Positions 1-7,813 of a stretch of 10,704 nt of DNA are shown piece by piece. Numbering within the stretch: position 1 is the first letter of the stretch; every line of letters begins with the position of its first letter. The translations under genes and the position numbers were made by a program. The DNA comes from an uncultured Ruminococcus sp. Its GTDB lineage: Bacteria; Bacillota; Clostridia; Oscillospirales; Ruminococcaceae. Location of the stretch: assembly GCA_900556055.1 (NCBI GenBank), contig USNJ01000059.1, forward strand, positions 1 to 10,704. Direction: 5' to 3'. The notes below the pieces were generated by a model, which searched no databases, was not told where the DNA came from, and saw nothing but the letters and a program-made list of their open reading frames with translations.

Positions 1-1725
1 CCCATTATCCCTGAAATACAGCGTCACAGTATCCTCCGATGGATCGGCGGTTACGGAGATGACTGCTTCTTCCTTCTCCTTTGTGAATTTCACGCTGTTT
101 GATATGATGTTGAAAACCAGCTGCTTTATCAGAAATTTGTCTCCGTATATCTGCGGGATATCGCCCGTTTCAAGTTTTACCTTTCTGTCATGGACGGGCT
201 TCATTATCTCCGAAAAGCATTCGGTTATGACGCTGTTCATGTCAACATATTCGTTATTGAGTGCCTTATATCCCACACGGGAATACTCCATCATGCTTTG
301 AATAAGATGCATTGTGTTCGTGCAGACGTTTTTTATGGATTCAATATCTTTCAGCGACTGTTCATTCAGCACATCGGCATTATCCTCGCCGATAAATTCG
401 ATATATGTTTCGATCTCCCTGATAGGCGTTTTCAGCTCATGTGATACCGTATAGCTGAATGATTCAAGGTCGGAATATGCCTTTGAAAGCTGATCTGTCC
501 TTTCTATTACCGTTGATTCAAGCTGCTTGTTCAGCGCCCTTATCTCAAGCTCATCATTTCTTATCTCGGTGATATCCCTTGCGAATATCATGTACTTTTC
601 ATCATTTTTCCTGCTGCACGCCGCCTTGTGGATATCTATCAGAACGTAAAGCATTTTGCCGCCGAAATGAAACTCCGTTTCCTGATTGAGAAGATCCTCG
701 TTTATGCGCATTTTTCTGAGCTTCTCCATCACTATGCCACCTCTGCATATGCTGCGTATGTTCACTCCAATCAGACTTTGCATATCAACACTGAGATTGC
801 GCTTGACGGAATACGAAATATCGGTTATAATGCCGAAATTGTCTATCTCGAAATACATATCGCTCATGTTCATGAATATCGCCCTTAGCTTTTCCTCGTT
901 GGATCTTATCCTTGTGTAGCTTTCGAGCATCGTCCGCTTGTAGAGCATGAGATATCGGCAGACCGTCGCAGTTATGAGGATTATGACGGAAAGCTTTATG
1001 CCGACTCCGTTTGTTATTTTGATAAATGACGAATGAAATCCGTAGGTATTAAAATAAATGCTGTCAAAAAATACATCTGCCATAATAAAAAGCGATGAAA
1101 AAACAACGCCGTATAAAAATATCTTCCTGCTTCCCCCTGAGCATGGATATTCCGAAAGACCTATCCAATGCCTTACAGACGGAAGCTCAAGCAGCAGCTT
1201 TCCCATAGTCAGCAGCATAAGATCTGTAAGTATGCTGTTCACAAGAGAAACACGCCTGTATGACGGGGACATTCCGTCAAAAAGAACGTCACCGAAAGGA
1301 AGCTTGGCAGCAAAGACTTCAAGCATCAGGAATATCAGCGCAGCAGCTGCAAAAAATGCCGCATGAAGAGTATATGTATTTACATACGCAGAATGCTTTT
1401 TTCGCAGGATATACCTCTCACAGATGTTCGCATACAGTATCCACAGAAACAGAAGTATATATCTCAGAGCCGCAAATGAAGCCGTTTCCATTGAACTTCC
1501 ATGAACAATGAACGGGAGTGCCGCACAGCAGCAGCCTCCCGTCAAAGCAGCATATCCCGTTTCAAGCGTCAGGACCACAGGCATAATGAATATAAGACTC
1601 CAGATCAGTTCGATGTGGTAAATACTGTCCATTTCATACGACAGCGGTGCAAAGGCAAGGCAAAGCACCGCAGAAACCACAGCAGCGACCTCTTTTCTTT
1701 CGCGGCTGATAAAAAGTTCGCTCAT
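1..1725 (-). CDS. Membrane sensor histidine kinase with PAS domain, C-terminus cut by window edge
   Basis: The minus frame is open from the ATG at 1725 to position 1, giving 575 residues. Residues 1 to about 260 are rich in hydrophobic segments with short loops, so the input domain is an integral membrane region. A PAS-like segment follows at about 273-390, with the motif YFEIDNFGIITDIS and ending in the usual FARDITEIRNDE. A coiled-coil linker leads to the HisKA phosphorylation motif SHELKTP, with His429. The ATPase domain shows the N-box ISNSVKF (Asn543) and stops in the middle of the first G-box, RDNG at 572-575, so roughly 80-100 residues are missing to the left. By family it autophosphorylates on His429 and passes phosphate to a response regulator. 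The ATG follows the stop codon of the upstream regulator without a gap, which suggests translational coupling and a cognate pair. The ligand is unknown; its position after a urt operon suggests a link to nitrogen supply, which is inference. Confidence 0.9.
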   Translation of the reverse strand, partial: MSELFISRERKEVAAVVSAVLCLAFAPLSYEMDSIYHIELIWSLIFIMPVVLTLETGYAALTGGCCCAALPFIVHGSSMETASFAALRYILLFLWILYANICERYILRKKHSAYVNTYTLHAAFFAAAALIFLMLEVFAAKLPFGDVLFDGMSPSYRRVSLVNSILTDLMLLTMGKLLLELPSVRHWIGLSEYPCSGGSRKIFLYGVVFSSLFIMADVFFDSIYFNTYGFHSSFIKITNGVGIKLSVIILITATVCRYLMLYKRTMLESYTRIRSNEEKLRAIFMNMSDMYFEIDNFGIITDISYSVKRNLSVDMQSLIGVNIRSICRGGIVMEKLRKMRINEDLLNQETEFHFGGKMLYVLIDIHKAACSRKNDEKYMIFARDITEIRNDELEIRALNKQLESTVIERTDQLSKAYSDLESFSYTVSHELKTPIREIETYIEFIGEDNADVLNEQSLKDIESIKNVCTNTMHLIQSMMEYSRVGYKALNNEYVDMNSVITECFSEIMKPVHDRKVKLETGDIPQIYGDKFLIKQLVFNIISNSVKFTKEKEEAVISVTADPSEDTVTLYFRDNG

Positions 1726-2766
1726 TTACGTCACCCCCGAAACAAATTCCGAAGGGCTGATGCCTGTTTTCTGCTTGAATACACGGCTGAAATATTCCGT
1801 GTCAGCAAAGCCCAGTGCCGCAGCGACTTCGTAGACCTTCATGCTTTTATCCCGCAGAAGCATTTTTGCACGTTCTATTTTTACAAAGGTTATGTAGTCG
1901 ATGAAATTAACGCCCGTTTCCTTTTTGAAGCAGGTACTGAGATATTTTTTATTGACAAAAAATTCGTCTGCTATCGTCTGTAAATTTATCTCCTGCTCGA
2001 TGTTGCTGATTATATATCCGCACATATTTTTTATGAGCGTATTCGATGTGTCTATGCTGAATTTGTTCATCTCATCAAAAAGCCTTTTCAGACTATCTCT
2101 TACTACTGCGAAAAGATCATCGGACGAACCGTATTCGGAGGGTATCGCACATATCTCCGATACGGGAGCAAACTTCTTCATATACGGTCTTGAATGGAGA
2201 ATGTTTCTTTCTATGTACGCCATCATGTGCTTCATCTCACCCGTTGCCGCAGACAGCGTGCATCCGCTTGCTTTGATATTGCTGAATACGGCATCTAGCA
2301 GCGAACTGTAATCCTCATTGTTCTCATCGGTCATGCGTATTATCTCAGCAGCCGAATCCTCCCAGAAGGCTGATGTTGACTGTATCGTGTTAAGATAATC
2401 GGCGGCTCTGTCAAGAACATCGGTTATTTTTTCGTTGTCTATGGGCTTTACTATGTAATCAAAAGCACCGTAAACTATCCCCTGCTTTGCATATGCAAAA
2501 TCAGTGTATTCACTCAGAAGAATGACGCATTTGCAGAGCTTTTCCGTCTTTATCTCTTTAAGCAGTGCCATTCCGTCCATTATCGGCATTCGGATATCCG
2601 TGATGATTATATCGACCTTGCTGTTTTTAATGATATCAAGAGCCTCTTCACCGTTCTGTGCCTCAAAGGATATCTGCATCTGATCGTTATGTGTTTTGAA
2701 ATAGTCCAGTCTTTTTATCTTGCGTCTGAATACTTCTTTGTCATCTGCTATAAGTATATTGATCAT
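1726..2766 (-). CDS. Response regulator, receiver plus AraC-type DNA-binding domain (YesN-like)
   Basis: The protein has 346 residues. Residues 1-115 form a receiver domain with the acid pair Asp8/Asp9, the phospho-acceptor Asp57 in TDIRMP, Ser85 in ILLSEY and Lys107 in VKP. A middle region of about 130 residues has no motif I recognise. The last 100 residues are an AraC/XylS double helix-turn-helix, including FFVNKKYLSTCFKKETG and ALGFADTEYFSRVFKQKTG. By family it is a phosphorylation-controlled transcription factor. I start it at the ATG at 2766 because AAAGGA (2776-2781) lies 9 nt upstream; the in-frame GTG at 2784 lies at the other side of that site and would add six unconserved residues. 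The stop codon directly abuts the kinase ATG. Its likely target is the neighbouring urt operon or its own promoter, but nothing in the sequence proves this. Confidence 0.93.
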   Translation of the reverse strand: MINILIADDKEVFRRKIKRLDYFKTHNDQMQISFEAQNGEEALDIIKNSKVDIIITDIRMPIMDGMALLKEIKTEKLCKCVILLSEYTDFAYAKQGIVYGAFDYIVKPIDNEKITDVLDRAADYLNTIQSTSAFWEDSAAEIIRMTDENNEDYSSLLDAVFSNIKASGCTLSAATGEMKHMMAYIERNILHSRPYMKKFAPVSEICAIPSEYGSSDDLFAVVRDSLKRLFDEMNKFSIDTSNTLIKNMCGYIISNIEQEINLQTIADEFFVNKKYLSTCFKKETGVNFIDYITFVKIERAKMLLRDKSMKVYEVAAALGFADTEYFSRVFKQKTGISPSEFVSGVT

Positions 2767-2796
2767 AAAGCATTGTCCTTTCACATTATTTTCGGC

Positions 2797-2841
2797 AAAA
2801 AAACGGAGATACGCCGATGTTTCCCAAGGGCATATCTCCGT
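2797..2841 (-). terminator. Terminator-like hairpin in leader of the response regulator / end of urt operon
   Basis: Arms 2803-2815 and 2829-2841 pair over 13 bp around a 13-nt loop. On the minus-strand RNA the single plus-strand mismatch (2812/2832) becomes a G-U pair, and seven U residues (2797-2803) follow. The shape is that of an intrinsic terminator for transcripts arriving from urtE, whose stop is about 160 nt upstream. It also lies only 30 nt before the response-regulator ATG and directly after a predicted -10 box, so it may act as an attenuator on that gene. Confidence 0.75.
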
Positions 2842-2853
2842 TGATACAATCAG

Positions 2854-2862
2854 ATTATATCA
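2854..2862 (-). promoter_or_regulatory. Putative extended -10 promoter of the response regulator/kinase pair
   Basis: The minus strand reads TGATATAAT here, a perfect TATAAT box with the TG extension that can replace a strong -35. No good -35 is seen 17 bp upstream (TAGCAA). Transcription would start near 2846-2847, only about 5 nt before the terminator-like stem begins. No other convincing promoter lies closer to the gene. Confidence 0.5.
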
Positions 2863-3003
2863 TAACGGGCAGAATATTGCTACAATTTTTATAAAACGCT
2901 TTATGAATTTTCTGAACAGACTTATTGCACATTTCATTCATAATCACATCTATTTTATGTATTTTGAACACAATTATGATTGAACCCAATTGATTTCTTT
3001 CAT

Positions 3004-3705
3004 TTACACCGACAGGAAGTGAGATACATAGCTGTCATCGGCTATCTGTTCCTTTGTAAGATCGGAGATTATCATGCCCTTGTCCATTACATACGCACGC
3101 TGACTGACCTGCTGGATAAGCCCGAGATGCTGCTCGATCATAAGCACCGTCAGTCCGAGATCACTGCTTATCTGCTCAATGATCTCGCCCATCTTGTAAA
3201 CAATGTTCGGCTGAACGCCCTCGCTCGGCTCATCAAGAAGGATTATCTCAGGCTTGTTGACCAGGACCCTGCCGATAGAAAGCATAGCCTGCTCTCCGCC
3301 CGACATAGTTCCCGCCTTCTGACTGCGCCGTTCCGCAAGTCTTGGAAAATAGTCATATATCCTGTCATACGCTTCCTCACGCTCTTTTTTGTTTATCAGC
3401 GCACCTATCTTCAGATTTTCCTGAACGGTAAGATCGGGGAAAACACCGTGTCCCTGAGGGACATATGCTATCCCGCTGACAGCACGCTTATACGCAGGCC
3501 ATTTTGATATGTCGCAGCCGTCACGGAAAAGTATCGTTCCGCTTTTTACCGGCAGTATGCCTATAAGCGTCTTTACGAATGTGGATTTGCCGACTCCGTT
3601 TCTGCCGATTATGGATACGATCTCTCCCTTTCCGACCTCTATGCTTGCGCCGTTAAGTATCTGCACCTTGCCGTATCCCGAACAAAGATCATTGACCTTC
3701 AGCAT
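3004..3705 (-). CDS. urtE: Urea/amide ABC transporter, ATP-binding protein UrtE
   Basis: This is a 233-residue cytoplasmic ATPase of the LivF/UrtE type, full length for the family. Visible motifs are Walker A GRNGVGKS (34-41), the Q-loop at Gln84 in YVPQGHGVFPDLTVQENL, an ABC signature MSGGEQ (134-139), Walker B IILLDEP (154-160) and the H-loop His193 in IEQH. It should pair with UrtD to drive import through UrtB/UrtC. Its ribosome site GAGGTG overlaps the end of urtD, whose stop lies 9 nt before its ATG, so the two are co-translated. It is the last gene of the operon; its stop is followed by about 160 nt of AT-rich spacer and then a terminator-like stem. The fifth residue of the signature is Glu-Gln rather than the commoner Gln-Gln or Gln-Arg, a mild variant. 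Substrate assignment rests on the operon; a branched-chain amino acid LivF is the alternative. Confidence 0.88.
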   Translation of the reverse strand: MLKVNDLCSGYGKVQILNGASIEVGKGEIVSIIGRNGVGKSTFVKTLIGILPVKSGTILFRDGCDISKWPAYKRAVSGIAYVPQGHGVFPDLTVQENLKIGALINKKEREEAYDRIYDYFPRLAERRSQKAGTMSGGEQAMLSIGRVLVNKPEIILLDEPSEGVQPNIVYKMGEIIEQISSDLGLTVLMIEQHLGLIQQVSQRAYVMDKGMIISDLTKEQIADDSYVSHFLSV

Positions 3706-3714
3706 AAAAGCACC

Positions 3715-4458
3715 TCACTTTCCCGCTTCTTTTCCGAGGTATATCTCAACGACTTCCTCATTGTTCAGTATGTCGTCAAGAGTTCCCTCAGCAAATTTTC
3801 TTCCGTGATGCAGAACAGTCACCTGCTGAGCAATGCTGCGGACGAAATTCATGTCATGCTCAATAAAAAGTATCGTCATTCCCTGTTTATTGAGATCCTT
3901 TACAAGCTCCGCAGTGAATTCCGTTTCCTCGGGGCCCAGACCTGCGGCAGGTTCATCCAGGAACAGTATGTTCGGCTTGCTTGCAAGTGCCATAGCGATC
4001 TCCAGCCACTGCTGCTGACCGTGTGACATATTCTTCACAAGCGGATTTCCGAGCGTGTCGATCTTCATAAGCTTTATCAGACGCTCTATCTCAGATCTCA
4101 GCTCATGCTTCGGAACATAGTTCTGAGCTGCGATCACCATATTGTCGTACATGGTCATTTCGGGATAAACTCCGGGAACCTGCATTTTTATTGCGATGCC
4201 GTTTGAAACGACCTTGTTTGATCTCATTCCCGTGATATCCCTGCCGTTCAGAGTAACTCTTCCCGATGTCGGCGGATATACACCCGTGATGATCTTGAGG
4301 ACAGTTGTTTTGCCCGCTCCGTTCGGTCCGATAAGGCAGTGTATATCGCCCTTTCTGACCGTCAGATTAAAATTGGTCAGAGCCGTTATTCCTCCGAAGG
4401 TTTTTGCGAGATTTTTTACTTCAAGAACAACAGGTCTGCTGTCATTTGCATCAGTCAT
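3715..4458 (-). CDS. urtD: Urea/amide ABC transporter, ATP-binding protein UrtD
   Basis: This 247-residue ATPase is of the LivG/UrtD type. It has Walker A GPNGAGKT (44-51), the Q-loop at Gln93 in IKMQVPGVYPEMTMYDN, the signature MSHGQQQWLEI (from about 144), Walker B ILFLDEP (164-170) and His201 in IEHD. The SHGQ-QWLEI signature is what separates UrtD-like proteins from ordinary LivG (usually SYGQQRRLEIA), which is my main reason for the urea/amide label. It sits between urtC and urtE, 21 nt after the urtC stop, with AAAGGAGG placed 8 nt before its ATG. It is expected to form a cytoplasmic heterodimer with UrtE. The length is normal and no motif is missing. Confidence 0.9.
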   Translation of the reverse strand: MTDANDSRPVVLEVKNLAKTFGGITALTNFNLTVRKGDIHCLIGPNGAGKTTVLKIITGVYPPTSGRVTLNGRDITGMRSNKVVSNGIAIKMQVPGVYPEMTMYDNMVIAAQNYVPKHELRSEIERLIKLMKIDTLGNPLVKNMSHGQQQWLEIAMALASKPNILFLDEPAAGLGPEETEFTAELVKDLNKQGMTILFIEHDMNFVRSIAQQVTVLHHGRKFAEGTLDDILNNEEVVEIYLGKEAGK

Positions 4459-4479
4459 AAAGCCTGCCTCCTTTTGGAT

Positions 4480-5520
4480 TTATTCAGCCGTTTCGGGAAC
4501 ATTATTTTTCGGAGCGAACAGCTTTGCTATCCTGTCGTCAATAAATCCGAAAAGTGCCTTGAACAGTCCCTGCGGGATAAAGAGAAGCACCAGCACAAGT
4601 GCGATTCCAAGGATCAGCAGTGAATATTCGCTGCCCGAACCCGTGAGCTTGTTGTTTGCAAAATAATATAGGAAACCGAAAAGCATCGCTGCCGTCGGAC
4701 TCTTTCTTCCGCCCGATGCTACGATTATAACGGGAATAGTCGCCTGAGTAACGCTCATCGAGTTAGGTGCGACATATCCGCCCCATGCTGCGTAAAGCAC
4801 GCCTGCAAGTGCTGCGATAGCACCGCCGATCGCAAAAACTATCATCTGGATCTTCGGCACATCATATCCGAAAAGGCTGCTTCGCTCTCTGTTTTCTCTT
4901 ACCGCAAAAAGCGTATAGCCTGCCTTTGACCTTTCAATGATCTTGAATATCAGAAGACACGCAAAAAGAATTATTGCCGAAAGATAGTATCCCGAAAATC
5001 CGCCGATCTTATATGAACCGATGTACAGCGGGGATATGCCGTTCATGCCGTTGTATCCGCCGAGAAAAACCTTTCCGACGTGCCATTCCGAGCCTGCCGT
5101 CTGACCGAAAAACGTTGACAGCGCAAGCGTCACGCACTGAGTAAGTATTCCGACGAACACATCATTTACGCCGCCGTAAAACATGAAATAGCCGAGTATA
5201 AGCGCTATCAGTCCGACTGCCGCTACGGATACAAGAAGTATGAGCGGAGTCAGCGCATGGTTTTCGACATTTCCCGAGATCATACCGTAAATATATGCTC
5301 CGAGGCCGTAGAATGCAGCCTGACCGAAGCTGAATGTTCCGCAGTATCCCCAGATAAGCACGATGCTCATGCAAAGAAGGATACTGTTAAAGAAGTTTGT
5401 GTACACCTGTACCTTATATGCCGAAACAAACGCAGGGAAGATCATCACGAATGCGAACATCAGCACGGCGATTATATTTTCCGAACTGAATTTAAATCTG
5501 CCCTTAAGCAAATCTTTCAT
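4480..5520 (-). CDS. urtC: Urea/amide ABC transporter permease UrtC
   Basis: This 346-residue integral membrane protein is of the LivM/UrtC type, with about eight to ten hydrophobic segments. Family marks are WGYCGTFSFGQAAFYGLGAY near residue 58, the GGYNGMNGI loop in the middle, and the cytoplasmic coupling segment AVRENRERSSLFGYD that contacts the ATPases. The C-terminal tail is charged (FAPKNNVPETAE). With UrtB it forms the translocation path. The start is ambiguous: an ATG at 5526 overlaps the urtB stop as ATGA, but lies only 3 nt from GGAGG (5530-5534), whereas the ATG at 5520 lies 9 nt from it and removes only Met-Thr. I prefer 5520. The segment VIIVASGGRKSPTAAML replaces the usual glycine-rich AVGGRGTLxGP motif, a divergence worth noting. 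Confidence 0.88.
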   Translation of the reverse strand: MKDLLKGRFKFSSENIIAVLMFAFVMIFPAFVSAYKVQVYTNFFNSILLCMSIVLIWGYCGTFSFGQAAFYGLGAYIYGMISGNVENHALTPLILLVSVAAVGLIALILGYFMFYGGVNDVFVGILTQCVTLALSTFFGQTAGSEWHVGKVFLGGYNGMNGISPLYIGSYKIGGFSGYYLSAIILFACLLIFKIIERSKAGYTLFAVRENRERSSLFGYDVPKIQMIVFAIGGAIAALAGVLYAAWGGYVAPNSMSVTQATIPVIIVASGGRKSPTAAMLFGFLYYFANNKLTGSGSEYSLLILGIALVLVLLFIPQGLFKALFGFIDDRIAKLFAPKNNVPETAE

Positions 5521-5522
5521 AG

Positions 5523-6398
5523 TCATCGGCCTCCTTTTCTGATTTTTTCAACAAGACCCGAAAAGCCGAGAGGAAATACTCTGATGCATACGATAGCTGC
5601 GGCAAGCATTGCTATCCTTCCCATAAACTGTCCCGCTTCAAGGGAAACAACGCTGTTTACAATTCCGAGCGATGCGCCCGAAAGAACCGTTCCGACAAGC
5701 GGATTTGCGCCGCCGACAACGACCGTTGTGAATGCCTGTATGCTGAAGCTCTGTCCCATTGACGGAGATACCGCCATAAGCGGAGCATAAAGCGCACCGG
5801 TCAGACCCGCAACACCTGCACCCACTGCAAATGTCGCCGAATATTCAAAGTTCGTGTTGATGCCGAGGCTCTTTGCGACCTCTGCATTCTGCATGGTAGC
5901 TCTCGAATATAACCCGAATTTCGTGTGCATAAAGAGAAAGTAAAATCCTGCAAGAAGAAGTGCCGCTATGCCAACAAGCACTATTCTGTAAACCGAGAAA
6001 CGGCTCTCGCCGATCGTGAACGAACCCAGAGGAACCGATACCGACGGAAGAGAGGTTCCGAAAATGATCTGAACTATCTGCGTGACCGCAAGGCTTATTC
6101 CCCATGTTACAACGATCGAATCAAGCGGACGGGAATACAGCCTGCATATGATGAGCCTGTCCATCACAACGCCGAAAGCAGCAACAAATATCACCGCCAG
6201 AACAACGCTCAGAATGAAAGGAACTCCGTGATTGCATGCGATAGTGAATACATAAGCACCAAGCATTATGAACTCGCCGTGAGCCATGTTGATAATGTTC
6301 ATCATTCCGAAAACTACTGCAAGTCCCATAGCAGCAAGTATCAGAAAGCTGAAGCTGTCGAAGAATTGATACAGGTAATTGAAGATAGTTTCGCCCAT
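5523..6398 (-). CDS. urtB: Urea/amide ABC transporter permease UrtB
   Basis: This 291-residue membrane protein is of the LivH/UrtB type. The N-terminal half holds the hallmark GMMNIINMAHGEFIMLGAY, and the coupling loop reads ATMQNAEVAKSLGINT, close to the UrtB form with Gln-Asn. The later segment SMGQSFSIQAFTTVVVGGAN also fits UrtB better than LivH. It partners UrtC in the membrane. I begin at the ATG at 6398, which has AAGGAAGGTG 6-15 nt upstream; the frame extends upstream to 6431, but those 11 residues would be translated from the foot of the urtA-urtB hairpin. Its TGA ends at 5523, 2 nt before or 4 nt overlapping the next gene depending on the urtC start. The hairpin before it probably lowers its level relative to the binding protein. 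Confidence 0.9.
   Translation of the reverse strand: MGETIFNYLYQFFDSFSFLILAAMGLAVVFGMMNIINMAHGEFIMLGAYVFTIACNHGVPFILSVVLAVIFVAAFGVVMDRLIICRLYSRPLDSIVVTWGISLAVTQIVQIIFGTSLPSVSVPLGSFTIGESRFSVYRIVLVGIAALLLAGFYFLFMHTKFGLYSRATMQNAEVAKSLGINTNFEYSATFAVGAGVAGLTGALYAPLMAVSPSMGQSFSIQAFTTVVVGGANPLVGTVLSGASLGIVNSVVSLEAGQFMGRIAMLAAAIVCIRVFPLGFSGLVEKIRKGGR
5530..5534 (-). promoter_or_regulatory. Ribosome binding site deciding the urtC start
   Basis: GGAGG on the minus strand lies inside the 3' end of urtB. It is 3 nt from the ATG at 5526 and 9 nt from the ATG at 5520, favouring the second. Either way urtB and urtC are coupled. Confidence 0.7.
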
Positions 6399-6414
6399 TA
6401 TGGTCACCTTCCTT

Positions 6415-6459
6415 AAAAACAGCGGCAACACGGCTTTTTATTGTCAGCCGCATTGCCGC
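6415..6459 (-). terminator. Partial terminator / mRNA-stabilising hairpin between urtA and urtB
   Basis: Arms 6422-6435 and 6446-6459 form a 14-bp stem with a 10-nt loop on the minus-strand RNA. Two adjacent plus-strand mismatches (6429/6452 and 6430/6451) become G-U and U-G pairs, so the stem is continuous only in the sense of the genes. A U5 run (6415-6419) follows. A stem here, just after the binding-protein stop, is a common way to keep the binding protein in excess over the permeases, by partial termination or by protecting the urtA mRNA end. Confidence 0.7.
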
Positions 6460-6476
6460 ATTCTGATATGACCTTA

Positions 6477-7760
6477 TCAGTCATTGATAGGTTCAAACTG
6501 GGTATTGGGTGCGCCCTTGCCGAGTTCAGCAAGATTTACGCCCTTTGTTCCTGAGATATAATTTGAACGAATACCGGTGAAGGTCTTGATAGGATTCATA
6601 ACATTGTTTTCATCGACTCTGAAGAGAACAACGTCCCTTGTTGTATGATGGTCATCACCGTTCAGAACGACCTTGCCGCTGGGAGCATCAAATGTGATAC
6701 CGCTTTCAAGTGCGGAAATAACAGCCTCAGTCTCGGTCGTGCCTGCCTTTTCAACGCCCTCCTTGTAGAGATAAAGGCTTGTGTATGCGCCTTCGGGAGT
6801 AATTCCTACATAAGGCACTTCAGACTCGCTGAACTTTTCTCTGAATTTCTTTGTGAATTCCTTTGCGGGATCGGTCTGGACTTCCTCCGTATAATCGCCG
6901 ATAACATAAACATTTTCCATGATCGGTGCAGCAAACTTCTTGTGGTCATATGTGTTTACGCAGGCAACAGAGGTTGCGATGGGAGTTCCGACAATGCCTT
7001 CATTATGCCACTGCTCATAGAACGATGCCTGATCGCCTACAAGGAACGAGATGATAACATCAGGCTTTGCAGCACTGACATTAGCGATAGTTGATGCAAA
7101 CTGCGAAACATCCATAGGAATATATTCCTCGCCCACAACCGTTCCTCCGTTTGCTTCGATAGCCTTTTCAGCCCATTGTGTGCTTATCTGACCGAAGTTG
7201 TAATCCGCAGCAAGAATGTAGCATTTCGCATTCGGATACATATCATCTCCGAGAAGATATTCGATCATAGGATCTATCTGCTGTTCGGGGATAAGTCCCG
7301 TACAGAACGTATAATGCGAAGCAACGCCGCCCTCATACTGAACATCATAGAAATAGATCTTCTCATTTTCCTCCATAATAGGTCTGATAGCCTCTCTGGA
7401 TGCACTTGTTACGCCGCCGAAAACAACATCAACATTATCCTCAAGGCAGACCTTTCTTGCCATTTCCTGATAAACATTGTTATCGCCCTTGCAGTCATAT
7501 GTAACAAATTCGATCTGCTTTCCGTTTATTCCGCCGCTGCTGTTTATCTCATCCGCAGCGAGCTTATATCCCGATGTAACTCCTATTCCGTAATCTGCAA
7601 GACTGCCTGTAAGATCTGTAAGAACGCCGACTCTGATAGTATCGGAGCCTGAATCACTTCCCGATGACGAACCGCAGGCGGTCATTCCGAATGCGATCGA
7701 CATTGCTGCGGAAAGGCAAAGACCTGCTTTCAGGATTTTTCTGAGCTTTTCATTTTTCAT
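6477..7760 (-). CDS. urtA: Urea/short-chain amide ABC transporter, substrate-binding lipoprotein UrtA
   Basis: The 427-residue protein starts with a lipoprotein signal: charged MKNEKLRKILK, a hydrophobic core, and the lipobox MTAC with Cys29, followed by a Ser/Gly/Asp linker. It should be exported and tethered to the outer membrane face of the cell. The mature part is a type I periplasmic-binding fold (IRVGVLTDLTGSLADYG). YFYDVQYEGG, ILAADYNFGQ, the VVGEEYIPMDVSQF segment and the late FDAPSGKVVLNGDDHHTTR all resemble UrtA and the amide-binding FmdD/AmiC group rather than LivJ. It delivers substrate to UrtBC. The start is set by GGAGG 8 nt upstream of the ATG at 7760; the in-frame ATG at 7775 lies within that site. 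Urea is my first guess, but short amides are possible because no urease or amidase is in view. Confidence 0.88.
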   Translation of the reverse strand: MKNEKLRKILKAGLCLSAAMSIAFGMTACGSSSGSDSGSDTIRVGVLTDLTGSLADYGIGVTSGYKLAADEINSSGGINGKQIEFVTYDCKGDNNVYQEMARKVCLEDNVDVVFGGVTSASREAIRPIMEENEKIYFYDVQYEGGVASHYTFCTGLIPEQQIDPMIEYLLGDDMYPNAKCYILAADYNFGQISTQWAEKAIEANGGTVVGEEYIPMDVSQFASTIANVSAAKPDVIISFLVGDQASFYEQWHNEGIVGTPIATSVACVNTYDHKKFAAPIMENVYVIGDYTEEVQTDPAKEFTKKFREKFSESEVPYVGITPEGAYTSLYLYKEGVEKAGTTETEAVISALESGITFDAPSGKVVLNGDDHHTTRDVVLFRVDENNVMNPIKTFTGIRSNYISGTKGVNLAELGKGAPNTQFEPIND

Positions 7761-7768
7761 AACATTCT

Positions 7769-7773
7769 CCTCC
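7769..7773 (-). promoter_or_regulatory. Ribosome binding site deciding the urtA start
   Basis: GGAGG lies 8 nt before the ATG at 7760. The alternative in-frame ATG at 7773-7775 overlaps this site itself, so it cannot use it. Confidence 0.8.
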
Positions 7774-7813
7774 ATTTTCTTTACAGTACCGGTTTGCAGT
7801 TAAAACAAACCTT

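Noticed and set aside
59..919. Several plus-strand open frames of 77-86 codons at the left edge
   Set aside because: They are antisense to the sensor kinase, whose HisKA and N-box motifs are clear in the minus frame; they show no family motif and no good ribosome site.
1501..1983. 160-codon plus-strand open frame
   Set aside because: It crosses antisense over both the kinase start and the AraC domain of the regulator; composition is what reverse reading of those genes gives.
2980..3507. 175-codon plus-strand open frame
   Set aside because: Antisense to urtE, whose Walker and signature motifs are intact.
5257..5790. 177-codon plus-strand open frame
   Set aside because: Antisense across urtC and urtB; no recognisable motif.
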